Of a stretch of 64,000 bases of DNA, positions 25,327 through 34,599 are shown in pieces; position 1 is the first letter of the stretch; each line of letters starts with the position of its first letter. Where the stretch lies: contig NZ_JABFHO010000001.1 of the NCBI RefSeq assembly GCF_013404085.1, positions 2,119,001 to 2,183,000 of the forward strand, read 5' to 3'. The notes below the pieces were generated by a model. It was not told where the DNA came from, did not search any database, and saw nothing but the letters and a program-made list of their open reading frames with translations. A program made the position numbers and the translations under genes. This DNA is from Winogradskyella helgolandensis (GTDB lineage: Bacteria; Bacteroidota; Bacteroidia; Flavobacteriales; Flavobacteriaceae).

Positions 25327-27510
25327 CTATCTCTTTAACGTAAAGTGTCCTGTAAAATTTCTTCCGTTGTCTCGGGTGACTACAAACCAATAATCACTTG
25401 TAGGCATTCTTTTGCCATTGTAAGTGCCATCCCAAGCTGACCTGGCGTCTAGACTTTTAAGGATTTTACCGTATCTATCAAATATTTTAATAGTCAGATT
25501 TGGCTCTTCATTAGAATACTTTATAAACCATGTGTCATGCTGTCCATCATCGTTTGGAGTGAAAAATTTAGGGTAATTTAAGAGATAAACTACTTCTTCT
25601 GTAGTGCCACAGCCGTTTTTATCTCTAACGAAAACGGTATATTCACCTGTTGTTAATCCTGTAAATAGATTACTGTTTTGATAGGTGATATCATCTAAAG
25701 AATACTCATAATCACCATTATCTAAATCTGATAAATTAACTTGAATGGAATTGTTATTATTTGTCCAGTCATCAATATCTATGCTCGAAATTACAGCTGT
25801 GTTAGACAAAATAACCTGAAACTCTTTGGTTGTATCACAGCTATAAGTGCCGTAATCTTCAGTTACTGTAACCCAATAATCACCAATTGTTTCATTAGTT
25901 ACAACTACGGTTTGAGTAGTTTCTCCGGTAGACCATAAATAGCTATTAAAGCCATAGCCTGCATCAATAATAGCATAATTTTCATACTCGCAAATGCTTT
26001 CAATGTCCTTAATTGGAATTGTAGGAGTCTCACCTAAGCTTAATGTGATTTCTGAAATTTGATAGCATTTATCCAAAGAATCGATGCGAGCAACAATGCT
26101 GGTAGTATCTTCTGTCCATTCAAAATTAGTAGGTGTATCAATATGTCCTTCCTCAGAATAATTCTCGGCTTCCTCTTGTGATATAAAATAACTAATTATA
26201 CAATCGCTACAGCTTGTAATTTCAGTTTCGTAAATCGTTAAATCTACAAATTCTATGTTGTTATTTGATGTATCACAAATAGTAGTCGCTATATTGTTAA
26301 CCACCAGACTAGGTGAAATAATAGTTGCTAAAACGGGAAATCTTACATCACTTTCACAATTACTTATAGTTAGTTTGGCAGCATAGTAGGTTGTTCCATC
26401 TACTAAATTAGTTGTTTCGCTTAAAACACTCCCATCAGTAGCAGCATCATACCAAATAGCCTCATCACTAACTTCAATATCGCTTAATGTTGGATTTTGA
26501 GTGGTACAAAACGTTTGATTTGATTCGCCTGTAAGTGCTTCTGGTGTTTCAATGATTTCTATGGTATAGTCATCTGAAGTAATCCGACAAGAAAGTGAGT
26601 TTATATTGGTTCCATTTGCAACTGCTAATCGATATAAAAAAGTCCCAGATTGACCTGTGTTTGTAAATATATAATCGGGAGTAGTTTCACCGAGAATATC
26701 TATCCAAGTTGTGCCTAAATCGTCTGAATATTGCCATTGATATTGAGGGTCTGAATACCCAGAAGAGACAATGGATTGAAATGTGTAACTTACATTTTCA
26801 CCTTCGCAAATTTCTAGACTTATACTTGACTCGTTTTCAATAGCGCTTGTAATGGTTGGTCCACATGGTTTAAACGCAATATCATCTAAAGCGATATCAT
26901 TTCCAGGATGTGCGCTAGGTGCTGAATTTAATATGGTTATTACTACTTCAGTTTCTGCTTCTAATGTAAAGAAGAAGCCGTATTGTTGCCAAATTCCAGA
27001 AGATGTTTGCGCAATATCTCCTGTATTATAAGATCCTAAAATATTACCAGACGTGTCGCTAATTCTAAACGTTACATCTGGATGGTATTCATCCGTGCCT
27101 ACTGAAGGGTTCATCAAATTGATTAACCAAGCAGAAAATTCAAAAGTTGTATTAGCACAAAGTCCAGTTACAGTTTTCGTGTAAAATACTCCTTCGTTTG
27201 CTAAAACGGCACTGTTTATAACCATCATATGGCCATTGGTGTCGCCTGTATGGTCTGAAGTAACATGCCACGCATTCCCTTTTAAGCCGCTAGTTGTATT
27301 GTAAATGGTATATTCTCCTTCGTCTAATTCACCTGCAGCACTGTAAGTAAATGCTGTAATAGAACTACCTAGTGCACTTCCGCGTCCTGTGCCTGATCCA
27401 AAATCAATAGAAACGACAGGATCTCCTAAATTACCTTCGCATAATTGCGCATAAGTTTGAAATGAATAACAAAAAAGAAATATAAGTAGAAGTTGATATT
27501 TTATATACAA
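25327..27510 (-). CDS. Surface protein with T9SS type B sorting domain
   Basis: A 727-residue secreted protein. A signal peptide (ending near YAQLC) is followed by a lectin/jelly-roll-like region to about residue 215 (FEFSAWLINLMNP, NDIALDDIAFKPCG). Ig-like and PKD-type repeats fill the middle (ITLSLGETPTIPIKDI, YLWSTGETTQTVVVT), and the type B C-terminal signal runs FFTPNDDGQHDTWFI to DNGRNFTGHFTLKR. The type B signal directs export by the type IX secretion system to the cell surface, commonly together with a PorP/SprF-like partner. No such partner is adjacent. Adhesin or gliding-related functions are usual, but none is shown here. Confidence 0.9.
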   Translation of the reverse strand: MYIKYQLLLIFLFCYSFQTYAQLCEGNLGDPVVSIDFGSGTGRGSALGSSITAFTYSAAGELDEGEYTIYNTTSGLKGNAWHVTSDHTGDTNGHMMVINSAVLANEGVFYTKTVTGLCANTTFEFSAWLINLMNPSVGTDEYHPDVTFRISDTSGNILGSYNTGDIAQTSSGIWQQYGFFFTLEAETEVVITILNSAPSAHPGNDIALDDIAFKPCGPTITSAIENESSISLEICEGENVSYTFQSIVSSGYSDPQYQWQYSDDLGTTWIDILGETTPDYIFTNTGQSGTFLYRLAVANGTNINSLSCRITSDDYTIEIIETPEALTGESNQTFCTTQNPTLSDIEVSDEAIWYDAATDGSVLSETTNLVDGTTYYAAKLTISNCESDVRFPVLATIISPSLVVNNIATTICDTSNNNIEFVDLTIYETEITSCSDCIISYFISQEEAENYSEEGHIDTPTNFEWTEDTTSIVARIDSLDKCYQISEITLSLGETPTIPIKDIESICEYENYAIIDAGYGFNSYLWSTGETTQTVVVTNETIGDYWVTVTEDYGTYSCDTTKEFQVILSNTAVISSIDIDDWTNNNNSIQVNLSDLDNGDYEYSLDDITYQNSNLFTGLTTGEYTVFVRDKNGCGTTEEVVYLLNYPKFFTPNDDGQHDTWFIKYSNEEPNLTIKIFDRYGKILKSLDARSAWDGTYNGKRMPTSDYWFVVTRDNGRNFTGHFTLKR

Positions 27511-27646
27511 AGTAATATTATTTAATTAAATCTAATGTCGTCAGTTATGAACTGTTTGTTTTTAGATGTAATTCTTCAATAAAACTTGCGATACCGTTTA
27601 AATGAGTTTCAATATCAAAAAATAGAGGTTATTAAATTTAGATTAC

Positions 27647-28723
27647 TTAATCAATTAAAGCAGTAATTTTTCCCCATAACTCATTATCAAAATTAGAGAG
27701 GGCAAAATTTTCATCGTCAGCAGCTTCACCCATTCTAATGACCACTAATTTTTCACTAGGCACCACATAAATCTTCTGGTCGTTTTTGCCTAAAGCGGCA
27801 TACATATCGCTTGGTGCGTTTGGAATAATTTCGCCTGTAAATTCAAATTGCGTTTGAGGTAAATGATATGTTGATTTTCCGTTTACCCACCATAAATAAC
27901 CATAAGCTTCATTTGTAGGTTGTGAGGTATTTACAGCTTCGCTTAAATAGTTTTTAGGTATAATTTGTTCTGATTCCCATTTACCATCAGCATAAGTTAA
28001 CAAGCCAAAACGTGCCATACTTCTAGTGGTACTCCAATACACACTCAAATCACCTAAAGGAATCCAAGAACCTGTCATGCCAATTCGATTTTTTAATTTT
28101 GAATCAAAATAGTTTGACCATGAAACATTACTCGCTTCTGCGACTACATCTTGAAGTTTTACAAACACATTATGATAAGCCCAACGGGTTCCTGCATCAT
28201 CAATATATTGCAAATTATTAGGAGACACATCGTCTCCTAATGTGTCATCTAGACCAGAATTCATTGACAATAAATTTTTACTAGTAATAAGGTTTTCTTT
28301 TTCTAAGGGAGCGCTCGTCCAACCTGTACCCAAATAATCAGAAACTTTATTTTCAATATTTAATAATCCTTCTTCTTGTGCAATACCCGTAATGGCTGTA
28401 GTTAATGTTTTTCCCGCACTTGCCCAATACCATGGAGTTGCGCTTGTATGACCATTAAAATAATGTTCTTCTATAATTTTTCCGTTATAAAGTATCATAA
28501 AACTTTTAGTGTTTTTCTCTTCGAGAAAATCTAATAAAGGTTGTAGGGCATTAGCATTCCAGTTTAATTCAGAAATAGATGTTGTTTCCCAAGTATCTGA
28601 ATTGATGGGAGGAAAATAAATGTTTTCAGGTTCTGGTTCATTCGGAGTTGAATCATCTTCAGAAGAACATGAAATGTTAAATAACAACCCTAATATTAAA
28701 ATGTAGTAATATCTTGATTTCAT
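27647..28723 (-). CDS. Serine hydrolase lipoprotein (class C beta-lactamase fold)
   Basis: A 358-residue lipoprotein: signal peptide with lipobox FNISC (Cys19) and a Ser/Asp/Glu/Pro spacer. The enzyme domain shows the SxxK motif Ser102-Ala-Gly-Lys105, the Tyr motif YHN in RWAYHNVF, and the late region MYAALGKNDQKIYVV that replaces KTG. These belong to the beta-lactamase/D-Ala-D-Ala peptidase-like family (PF00144), whose members hydrolyse esters or peptides. A lactamase role is not supported by sequence alone. It lies between the T9SS surface protein and rimO on the minus strand. Confidence 0.88.
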   Translation of the reverse strand: MKSRYYYILILGLLFNISCSSEDDSTPNEPEPENIYFPPINSDTWETTSISELNWNANALQPLLDFLEEKNTKSFMILYNGKIIEEHYFNGHTSATPWYWASAGKTLTTAITGIAQEEGLLNIENKVSDYLGTGWTSAPLEKENLITSKNLLSMNSGLDDTLGDDVSPNNLQYIDDAGTRWAYHNVFVKLQDVVAEASNVSWSNYFDSKLKNRIGMTGSWIPLGDLSVYWSTTRSMARFGLLTYADGKWESEQIIPKNYLSEAVNTSQPTNEAYGYLWWVNGKSTYHLPQTQFEFTGEIIPNAPSDMYAALGKNDQKIYVVPSEKLVVIRMGEAADDENFALSNFDNELWGKITALID

Positions 28724-28805
28724 GATTTCGTTTTTAATTTGGACTATAAAAATAGGAAAAAGTTTAATCTCATCACTCAGAAATCAATTATCGTAAATCA
28801 TTCCG

Positions 28806-28813
28806 TATCTTTG
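28806..28813 (+). promoter_or_regulatory. Promoter -7 element of rimO
   Basis: TATCTTTG is an exact TAnnTTTG match, 19 bases before the rimO ATG, giving a leader of about 15 bases. No clear -33 TTTG is seen at the expected distance. Confidence 0.55.
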
Positions 28814-28832
28814 CAAACTGATTTATAAAAGC

Positions 28833-30134
28833 ATGAGAACAAAAACCATTAAGAAGAACAAGATCAATGTTATAACATTAGGTTGTAGTAAAAATGTTTA
28901 CGACAGCGAAGTGTTGATGGGACAACTAAAAGCAAGTGGCAAAGAAGTTGTACATGAGGAAGAAGGTAATGTTGTTGTAATAAATACATGTGGATTTATC
29001 AATAATGCTAAGGAGGAAAGTGTGAACACCATTTTGGAGTACATGCAGAAAAAGGAAGATGGCGAAGTCGATAAGGTTTTTGTTACAGGTTGTTTAAGCG
29101 AACGCTATAAGCCAGACTTAGAGAAAGAAATACCTAATGTAGATCAGTACTTTGGTACTACAGAATTACCAGGTTTATTAAAAGCCTTAGGTGCTGATTA
29201 TAAACATGAATTAATTGGAGAACGTTTAACGACGACACCAAAGAATTACGCTTACTTAAAAATTGCAGAGGGTTGTGATAGACCTTGTAGTTTTTGTGCG
29301 ATTCCCCTAATGAGAGGAAAGCATAAAAGTACTCCTATTGAAAACTTAGTGATTGAAGCAGAAAAGTTAGCAGCAAATGGTGTTAAAGAACTGATTCTTA
29401 TTGCTCAAGATTTAACATACTACGGATTAGATATTTATAAGAAAAGAAATCTTGCAGAGTTGCTTGAGAACTTAGTTAAAGTTGAAGGTATCGAGTGGAT
29501 TCGTTTACATTATGCTTTCCCAACAGGTTTCCCTATGGATGTTTTAGACATTATGAAGCGTGAACCTAAAATTTGTAACTATTTAGATATTCCGTTACAA
29601 CATATTTCTGATGACTTATTAAAATCGATGCGTCGTGGAACGACAAAAGCAAAGACGACTAAATTGATTCACGACTTCAGAGCTATTGTTCCTGAAATGA
29701 CCATTAGAACAACACTTATTGTTGGTTATCCTGGAGAAACAGAAGCACATTTTCAAGAACTTAAACAATGGGTTTCAGAAATGCGTTTTGAACGTTTAGG
29801 CTGTTTTACCTATTCTCATGAAGAAAATACACATGCCTATAATTTAGAAGATGATGTTCCTGAAGAAGTAAAAATGGAACGTGTTAACCAAATTATGGAA
29901 ATTCAATCTCAGATTTCGTGGGAATTGAATCAGGCTAAAATCGGTCAAGAATTCAAAGTGGTTATTGACCGTAAAGAAGGGAACTATTTTGTTGGTCGTA
30001 CGGAATTTGATTCTCCAGATGTTGATAACGAAGTTTTAATTGATGCGAGTAAAACCTATTTAAAAACAGGCGAATTTGCGACGATTAAAGTAACAGAAGC
30101 AGAGGATTTTGATCTTTATGGTGAAGTGATTTAA
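28833..30134 (+). CDS. rimO: Ribosomal protein uS12 methylthiotransferase RimO
   Basis: A 433-residue radical-SAM enzyme that methylthiolates Asp on ribosomal protein uS12. The N-terminal UPF0004 domain (ITLGCSKNVYDSEVLMGQL) carries Cys ligands for one iron-sulfur cluster. The radical SAM site CDRPCSFC holds the second. A TRAM domain closes the protein (about 370-433). RimO and MiaB are paralogues; the start with CSKN, not CQMN, and the motif spacing favour RimO. It is followed by a structured 3' region and a terminator. Confidence 0.95.
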   Translation: MRTKTIKKNKINVITLGCSKNVYDSEVLMGQLKASGKEVVHEEEGNVVVINTCGFINNAKEESVNTILEYMQKKEDGEVDKVFVTGCLSERYKPDLEKEIPNVDQYFGTTELPGLLKALGADYKHELIGERLTTTPKNYAYLKIAEGCDRPCSFCAIPLMRGKHKSTPIENLVIEAEKLAANGVKELILIAQDLTYYGLDIYKKRNLAELLENLVKVEGIEWIRLHYAFPTGFPMDVLDIMKREPKICNYLDIPLQHISDDLLKSMRRGTTKAKTTKLIHDFRAIVPEMTIRTTLIVGYPGETEAHFQELKQWVSEMRFERLGCFTYSHEENTHAYNLEDDVPEEVKMERVNQIMEIQSQISWELNQAKIGQEFKVVIDRKEGNYFVGRTEFDSPDVDNEVLIDASKTYLKTGEFATIKVTEAEDFDLYGEVI

Positions 30135-30180
30135 TCATAACTACTTTTATGCACTACTATAATAGTGTTCTAAGTTTTTT

Positions 30181-30220
30181 ATGATGGTACAAGTTCTCGT
30201 GATTTAGCTTGTACTATCAT
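30181..30220. other. Long imperfect hairpin downstream of rimO
   Basis: ATGATGGTACAAG and CTTGTACTATCAT form a 13-bp stem with one G-T wobble and a 14-base loop. A 16-base imperfect palindrome lies 14 bases before it (30152-30167). It is not GC-rich and has no T tract, so it is more likely a transcript-stability element or part of a small RNA than a terminator. Confidence 0.5.
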
Positions 30221-30234
30221 TTGTAAAATGCAAG

Positions 30235-30251
30235 CGCTGTTTCTAACAGCG
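30235..30251 (+). terminator. Probable rimO terminator
   Basis: A 7-bp stem, CGCTGTT / AACAGCG, with a three-base loop, followed by TTTTCGCTTTT. It closes a run of three stem-loops in the 100 bases after the rimO stop. Confidence 0.7.
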
Positions 30252-30283
30252 TTTTCGCTTTTAAAAAGGCTTGTAATTAGAAT

Positions 30284-31126
30284 TTAGATTCTGTCTGGCC
30301 AAAAATGTGGATGTTCTCCGCTAAATCCAAATTCAGGTAGCCCATTTATGGTATCCATCTCTTTATTAGATAATTCAAAGTCATTTAAATTTATATTCTC
30401 TTCAATACGTTTTTTGGTGGTTGATTTCGGAATTACAACCACATCGTGCTGAATGATCCATCGAAGGCAAACTTTTGCAACCGTAGTATTGTGTGCTTTT
30501 GCAATGTCTTCTAAGACTTCATTTTCAAAAACCTTTCCTCTTGCTAAAGGGGACCACGATTCAACAACAATATGTTGTTTTTTGCAATAATTAACTAAAT
30601 CTTCTTGCCAGTAACCTGGATGAAACTCTATTTGATTAACGGCTGGTTTTACCTTAGCAGTTTTAAACAAAGCTTCAAGGTGTTCTTCAAAAAAATTGCT
30701 GACACCAATAGATTTTATTTTTCCTTCAGCTTGAAGTTCTTCCATAGCTCTCCAAGCCTCGGCATTAGCTTTTTCCCAATTCTCATAATTCTTAGCATTT
30801 GCTGGCCAATGAATAAGATACAAGTCTATATAATCTAAGCCCAGTTTCTTCAAAGATTTTTCAAATTCTTCTTTAGCCATGTCATAACCTAAATTTTCGC
30901 GCCATAACTTAGTCGTCACTAAAATTTCCTCTCTTGGAACTCCACTAGCTTTAATGCCTTTTCCCACAGCTTCTTCGTTATTATAAGCGGCAGCGGTGTC
31001 TAATAGTCTATACCCATTTAATAGCGCATGCTTAACAGATGCAATGCCTTCTTGTTCCGTAGCTTTATAAGTTCCAAAACCGATAATCGGAATGGTATGA
31101 CCATCATTTAGAATTAGATTTTTCAT
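30284..31126 (-). CDS. Aldo/keto reductase
   Basis: A 280-residue NADPH-dependent oxidoreductase with the (beta/alpha)8 fold. The catalytic tetrad is visible: Asp and Tyr in DTAAAYNNEEAVG, Lys in TTKLWREN and His in LIHWPA. The phosphate-binding end IPKSTTKKRIEENI is also present. It belongs to the small AKR5-like cytosolic group (2,5-diketogluconate reductase or methylglyoxal reductase-like). The substrate is unknown. It is monocistronic, on the minus strand. Confidence 0.93.
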   Translation of the reverse strand: MKNLILNDGHTIPIIGFGTYKATEQEGIASVKHALLNGYRLLDTAAAYNNEEAVGKGIKASGVPREEILVTTKLWRENLGYDMAKEEFEKSLKKLGLDYIDLYLIHWPANAKNYENWEKANAEAWRAMEELQAEGKIKSIGVSNFFEEHLEALFKTAKVKPAVNQIEFHPGYWQEDLVNYCKKQHIVVESWSPLARGKVFENEVLEDIAKAHNTTVAKVCLRWIIQHDVVVIPKSTTKKRIEENINLNDFELSNKEMDTINGLPEFGFSGEHPHFWPDRI

Positions 31127-31229
31127 AATTTATATCATTAAATTTTAGACATTCACTTTAAGGGTAAGATTAGGATAATAGCTATTCTTCTACTCAAACG
31201 CTATTTATTCACCTAATTTAAAAAAAATG

Positions 31230-32231
31230 CTATTGTTTTAGAAAAACAATTAACGGTTTTATGAAACTGTCAAACTTTTCGATGTGAGGCAAATGTCCAA
31301 CGTTTTCTATTTCAACTAATTTGGCATTAGGGATTTTCTTTTGAGTGGCTTTGCCTAACTGATCATACAATCCCATGGTCTCTTTTACGTCTTCAGAAAC
31401 AAGTCCTTTGCCCAAGGCTGTTCGATCTCTGGTTCCAATAATTAAAAGTGTTGGCGCGGTAATATTTTTAAATTCGTAAACCACAGGTTGTGTAAAAATC
31501 ATGTCATAGGTTAATGCCGCATTCCAAGCTATGGTTTTATAATCTGAATTTAACGTCCAGCCAGCTAGTAGGTTGACCCACTGATCATATTCAGGTTTCC
31601 ATTGGTTGTCGTAATAATTTTCTAGTTGGTATTTTTTAATGCCTTCAGAAGACTTTTTGAGTTCGTTTTTATACCACCATTCTACAGGTTGATAAGGTAC
31701 TTTTAATTTCCAATCTTCTAATCCAATGGGATTTTCTAAAACAAATTTTTCAACAGTTTCTGGATACATTAAAGCAAAGCGCGTGGCGAGCATACCTCCC
31801 ATAGAATGTCCTAAAATAGCAGTTTTTTCAATATTTAAAGTATCCAGTAAAGTTTTGGTGTTTTGTGCCAATTGCTGAAACGTATAATGAAAATGATCGG
31901 GTTTAGAGGATTTTCCAAATCCAATTTGATCGGGTACAATGACACGGAACCCTTCTTTAGTCAGCGCTTGAATTGTCGTTTTCCAATAGGCACCATTAAA
32001 ATTCTTGCCGTGAAATAACACGATGTTTTTACCATTATAATTATCAGGCTTTTCATCCATATAAGCCATTTTTAATTCTTGCTCTTGTATGGTCAACTCT
32101 AACTTAGAAACAGCAAATGGATATTTGTAATTTGCCAATTCAATATCTAACCATTGTAAACTGTCTGTTTGTGACTTTGCAATTTGAAAGACGAATAAAA
32201 GTGTTAGTCCTATTAATAAATTCTTTTTCAT
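31230..32231 (-). CDS. Exported alpha/beta hydrolase
   Basis: A 333-residue exported alpha/beta-hydrolase when read from MKKNLLIGLTLLFVFQIAKSQ, a clear signal peptide. Thirteen further codons upstream are open, but they would overlap the receptor gene and bury the signal. The nucleophile elbow is GHSMGGM, the acid lies in GTRDRTALG and the His in NVGHLPHIE. The domain resembles haloperoxidase/epoxide-hydrolase-like enzymes. It is third in a co-directional minus-strand unit after a PQQ-type dehydrogenase and a TonB receptor, so it may act in the periplasm on a compound imported by that receptor. Confidence 0.85.
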   Translation of the reverse strand: MKKNLLIGLTLLFVFQIAKSQTDSLQWLDIELANYKYPFAVSKLELTIQEQELKMAYMDEKPDNYNGKNIVLFHGKNFNGAYWKTTIQALTKEGFRVIVPDQIGFGKSSKPDHFHYTFQQLAQNTKTLLDTLNIEKTAILGHSMGGMLATRFALMYPETVEKFVLENPIGLEDWKLKVPYQPVEWWYKNELKKSSEGIKKYQLENYYDNQWKPEYDQWVNLLAGWTLNSDYKTIAWNAALTYDMIFTQPVVYEFKNITAPTLLIIGTRDRTALGKGLVSEDVKETMGLYDQLGKATQKKIPNAKLVEIENVGHLPHIEKFDSFIKPLIVFLKQ

Positions 32232-32266
32232 AATTTTATTTTTATTGTGGTTCCCATGCTTTAAGA

Positions 32267-34558
32267 TCAAATAGCGTATGCAATCTTAATGCCACTAAAC
32301 CAATTTCTAGGCATTCCGGGATAATAATAACGTGGTTCTGAATTGCCAAAGCCTACGGCATTAATTAATACCGATGATGCATACTGTTCATCTGTAAAAT
32401 TATTAACGCCAATATTAATTTCAATATCAAAATGCGTCGTAATAGAATTCTTGTAGGATAACTTGGTGTTGAAAACGGTATAATCTTCTGAAAATAAAGT
32501 ATTAGCATCGTCTAAAGGCATCTCTCCAATATGAAGAAAATTTGTGTTTAAGTTGAAATTTTTAAAGCCTAACTGAATGCCTCCATTCATTTTAACATCA
32601 GGAACACCTGTTAATTGATGTCCTGAGTAATCGTTTTGGTCATCAACAAAATCTATAAAACGATGGTCTGTAATTTCGGCATTAATGTAAGGTGAAAGTA
32701 AAAATCCATTTGTAAATTTCTGTGCATATGAAGCAGATAATTCAATACCTTTATGTTCTGTTTTACCAGCATTACGACCAATAAATTGATCATCTCCAAC
32801 GCGGTCTGCTACCAATAAATTATCAATATCTAATAAGTATGCAGTAAGCTGAAATCGCAGTTTTCTTTTAAATAAAAATAGTTCACTACCAACTTCATAA
32901 TTAAAACCTGTTTCAGGCCCTAGGTCTGGATTAATAACCCCTTCAGGCGTCAATGTTTCTTCAATAGAAGGATAGTTAAAGCCTCTACTGATGTTTGCAA
33001 AAGCGTTTATGTTTGATGTAAATTGGTATAAGACGTTCAAATTAGGTGCAATTATGGGATCAAAATCACGATCCGCATTTTTGTTGTTTTCCCCCATATT
33101 GAAGTCATCTTTAAATTCGTAATTAGTGGTGTTGACATTAATACCTAATTGGGCTTTTAATTTTTTTGTAAAAGGTAATGTTACGGTAGCAAAGGCATTA
33201 AGGTTATTTCTGGTTTCTATATTATCACTAAGTAGTTCACCCTCTAAACTGCCATTGTTGGCATTATTCTCGTAGAGATTTTCAATGGTTTTCCAATTAT
33301 AGTCGTCTTTATAAAGTTCTCCACCAAAACTAAGTTGAGCGTTTTGATTTAAGAATTTAAAATCTTTGGCAAAGAGTGTTCTTATACCATAACCATTGGT
33401 GTATTCGTCTAGAATATTAAAAGGTCGCGGTTCATAATGATCGAGATAGTTGTAAAAAATTGACGTTGTATTACTAAAATGATCCGAAAAGCGATGGGTA
33501 TAATTAAGTCCTATTAAGACCTGTTTATTATCTTCAAAACCTTGGGCAGCATTCCATGTAAAAGCAGCTTGAGAAGGATATTCATTAAATGCAGTTTCAC
33601 CTATGGAACTCGGTATTTGTGCAAAATAATCAGTGAAGTTGATTAAAACTCCAATGTCATTCTTAGCATTAAATTTGTAATTTGAAGTCAGTAAAACGGC
33701 TTTTCGATTATAATTACTGTTGTCACGAAATCCGTCTAATTTTAAATGGTCATAATTCAAGTTTATGGCTAATTTTTCATTTGCAGTAGCAACAGATACA
33801 TTGTTTTTAATCAGTCCAAAACTCCCAATAGTAAGATTGCTCTTTATAAAGGTTTCTCCTTCTGAAGCTTGTGTTGAATTAAGTAATAAAGTACCTCCCA
33901 AATTGGTGCCATATTGAGTGGCTTTTGGCCCTTTTACAATTTCTAAACTGCCAATATCTTCAGGATCAAAAGCATCAATGGCTGTTTCACCAATACCATT
34001 TGTAATGGGTATGCCGTTGAAATACGCGCGTATTTTATTTGTACCATAAAGTGTTCGAGAGCCCACACCTCTAATCACAATTCTGTTGGTGTTTAGGGCA
34101 CCACTCTGAATATAAACTCCAGGTGTTTCGTTTAGAGCTGAAACCAAATCTACGGGACTATACTCGACAAATTTTTGTGACGAAATTTTCGCTGTTGGAA
34201 TTATAACTTGACTTTCCTTTTGATACGTTGAAGAGATGGTTACTTCTTCAAGATGTAAGGTGTCTTCTAAAATAGAAAGTTGAAAAACACTGTTGTTTTG
34301 AGTTAAGGTTACGGTCTTAATGTAATAATTAGGATGTTTTAATTCAACAGTTAATGGCAGCAGATAGGCTTTAGGTAAGGTAAAAACACCTTCTGCATTT
34401 GATTTAGCAATGCTTTTATTATTTAAGAGTACGGCAACATCAGATATGGGGCTGTTTGAATAATCATTCACATGACCACTAATGTTTTGCGTGTATAGTG
34501 GATTAATAAAGGCGGTTAAAACAATAACCGCCAATAGTTTTAAAGGTGTAAATTTCAT
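32267..34558 (-). CDS. TonB-dependent receptor with CarboxypepD_reg domain
   Basis: A 763-residue outer-membrane receptor: signal peptide near TAFINPLYTQ, CarboxypepD_reg domain at about 25-105 (ISGHVNDYSNSPISDVAVLL), TonB plug at about 120-225 (YSPVDLVSALNETPGVYIQ), then a 22-strand barrel ending GIKIAYAI. The barrel middle has the pattern of FecA/CirA-like ligand receptors (FANISRGFNYPSIEETLTPE). It sits 41 bases after the PQQ-type dehydrogenase gene and ahead of the hydrolase gene. The ligand is unknown; the two neighbours suggest an organic compound, not necessarily a siderophore. Confidence 0.9.
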   Translation of the reverse strand: MKFTPLKLLAVIVLTAFINPLYTQNISGHVNDYSNSPISDVAVLLNNKSIAKSNAEGVFTLPKAYLLPLTVELKHPNYYIKTVTLTQNNSVFQLSILEDTLHLEEVTISSTYQKESQVIIPTAKISSQKFVEYSPVDLVSALNETPGVYIQSGALNTNRIVIRGVGSRTLYGTNKIRAYFNGIPITNGIGETAIDAFDPEDIGSLEIVKGPKATQYGTNLGGTLLLNSTQASEGETFIKSNLTIGSFGLIKNNVSVATANEKLAINLNYDHLKLDGFRDNSNYNRKAVLLTSNYKFNAKNDIGVLINFTDYFAQIPSSIGETAFNEYPSQAAFTWNAAQGFEDNKQVLIGLNYTHRFSDHFSNTTSIFYNYLDHYEPRPFNILDEYTNGYGIRTLFAKDFKFLNQNAQLSFGGELYKDDYNWKTIENLYENNANNGSLEGELLSDNIETRNNLNAFATVTLPFTKKLKAQLGINVNTTNYEFKDDFNMGENNKNADRDFDPIIAPNLNVLYQFTSNINAFANISRGFNYPSIEETLTPEGVINPDLGPETGFNYEVGSELFLFKRKLRFQLTAYLLDIDNLLVADRVGDDQFIGRNAGKTEHKGIELSASYAQKFTNGFLLSPYINAEITDHRFIDFVDDQNDYSGHQLTGVPDVKMNGGIQLGFKNFNLNTNFLHIGEMPLDDANTLFSEDYTVFNTKLSYKNSITTHFDIEINIGVNNFTDEQYASSVLINAVGFGNSEPRYYYPGMPRNWFSGIKIAYAI

Positions 34559-34599
34559 GTAGTAGGTTGTAATGGTTGGTTTCTTTTAGATACGCTATA

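Noticed and set aside
27647-28723. A true beta-lactamase resistance gene
   Set aside because: SxxK and Tyr motifs are generic to the serine hydrolase family; KTG is missing and the protein is a lipoprotein in a chromosomal core setting.
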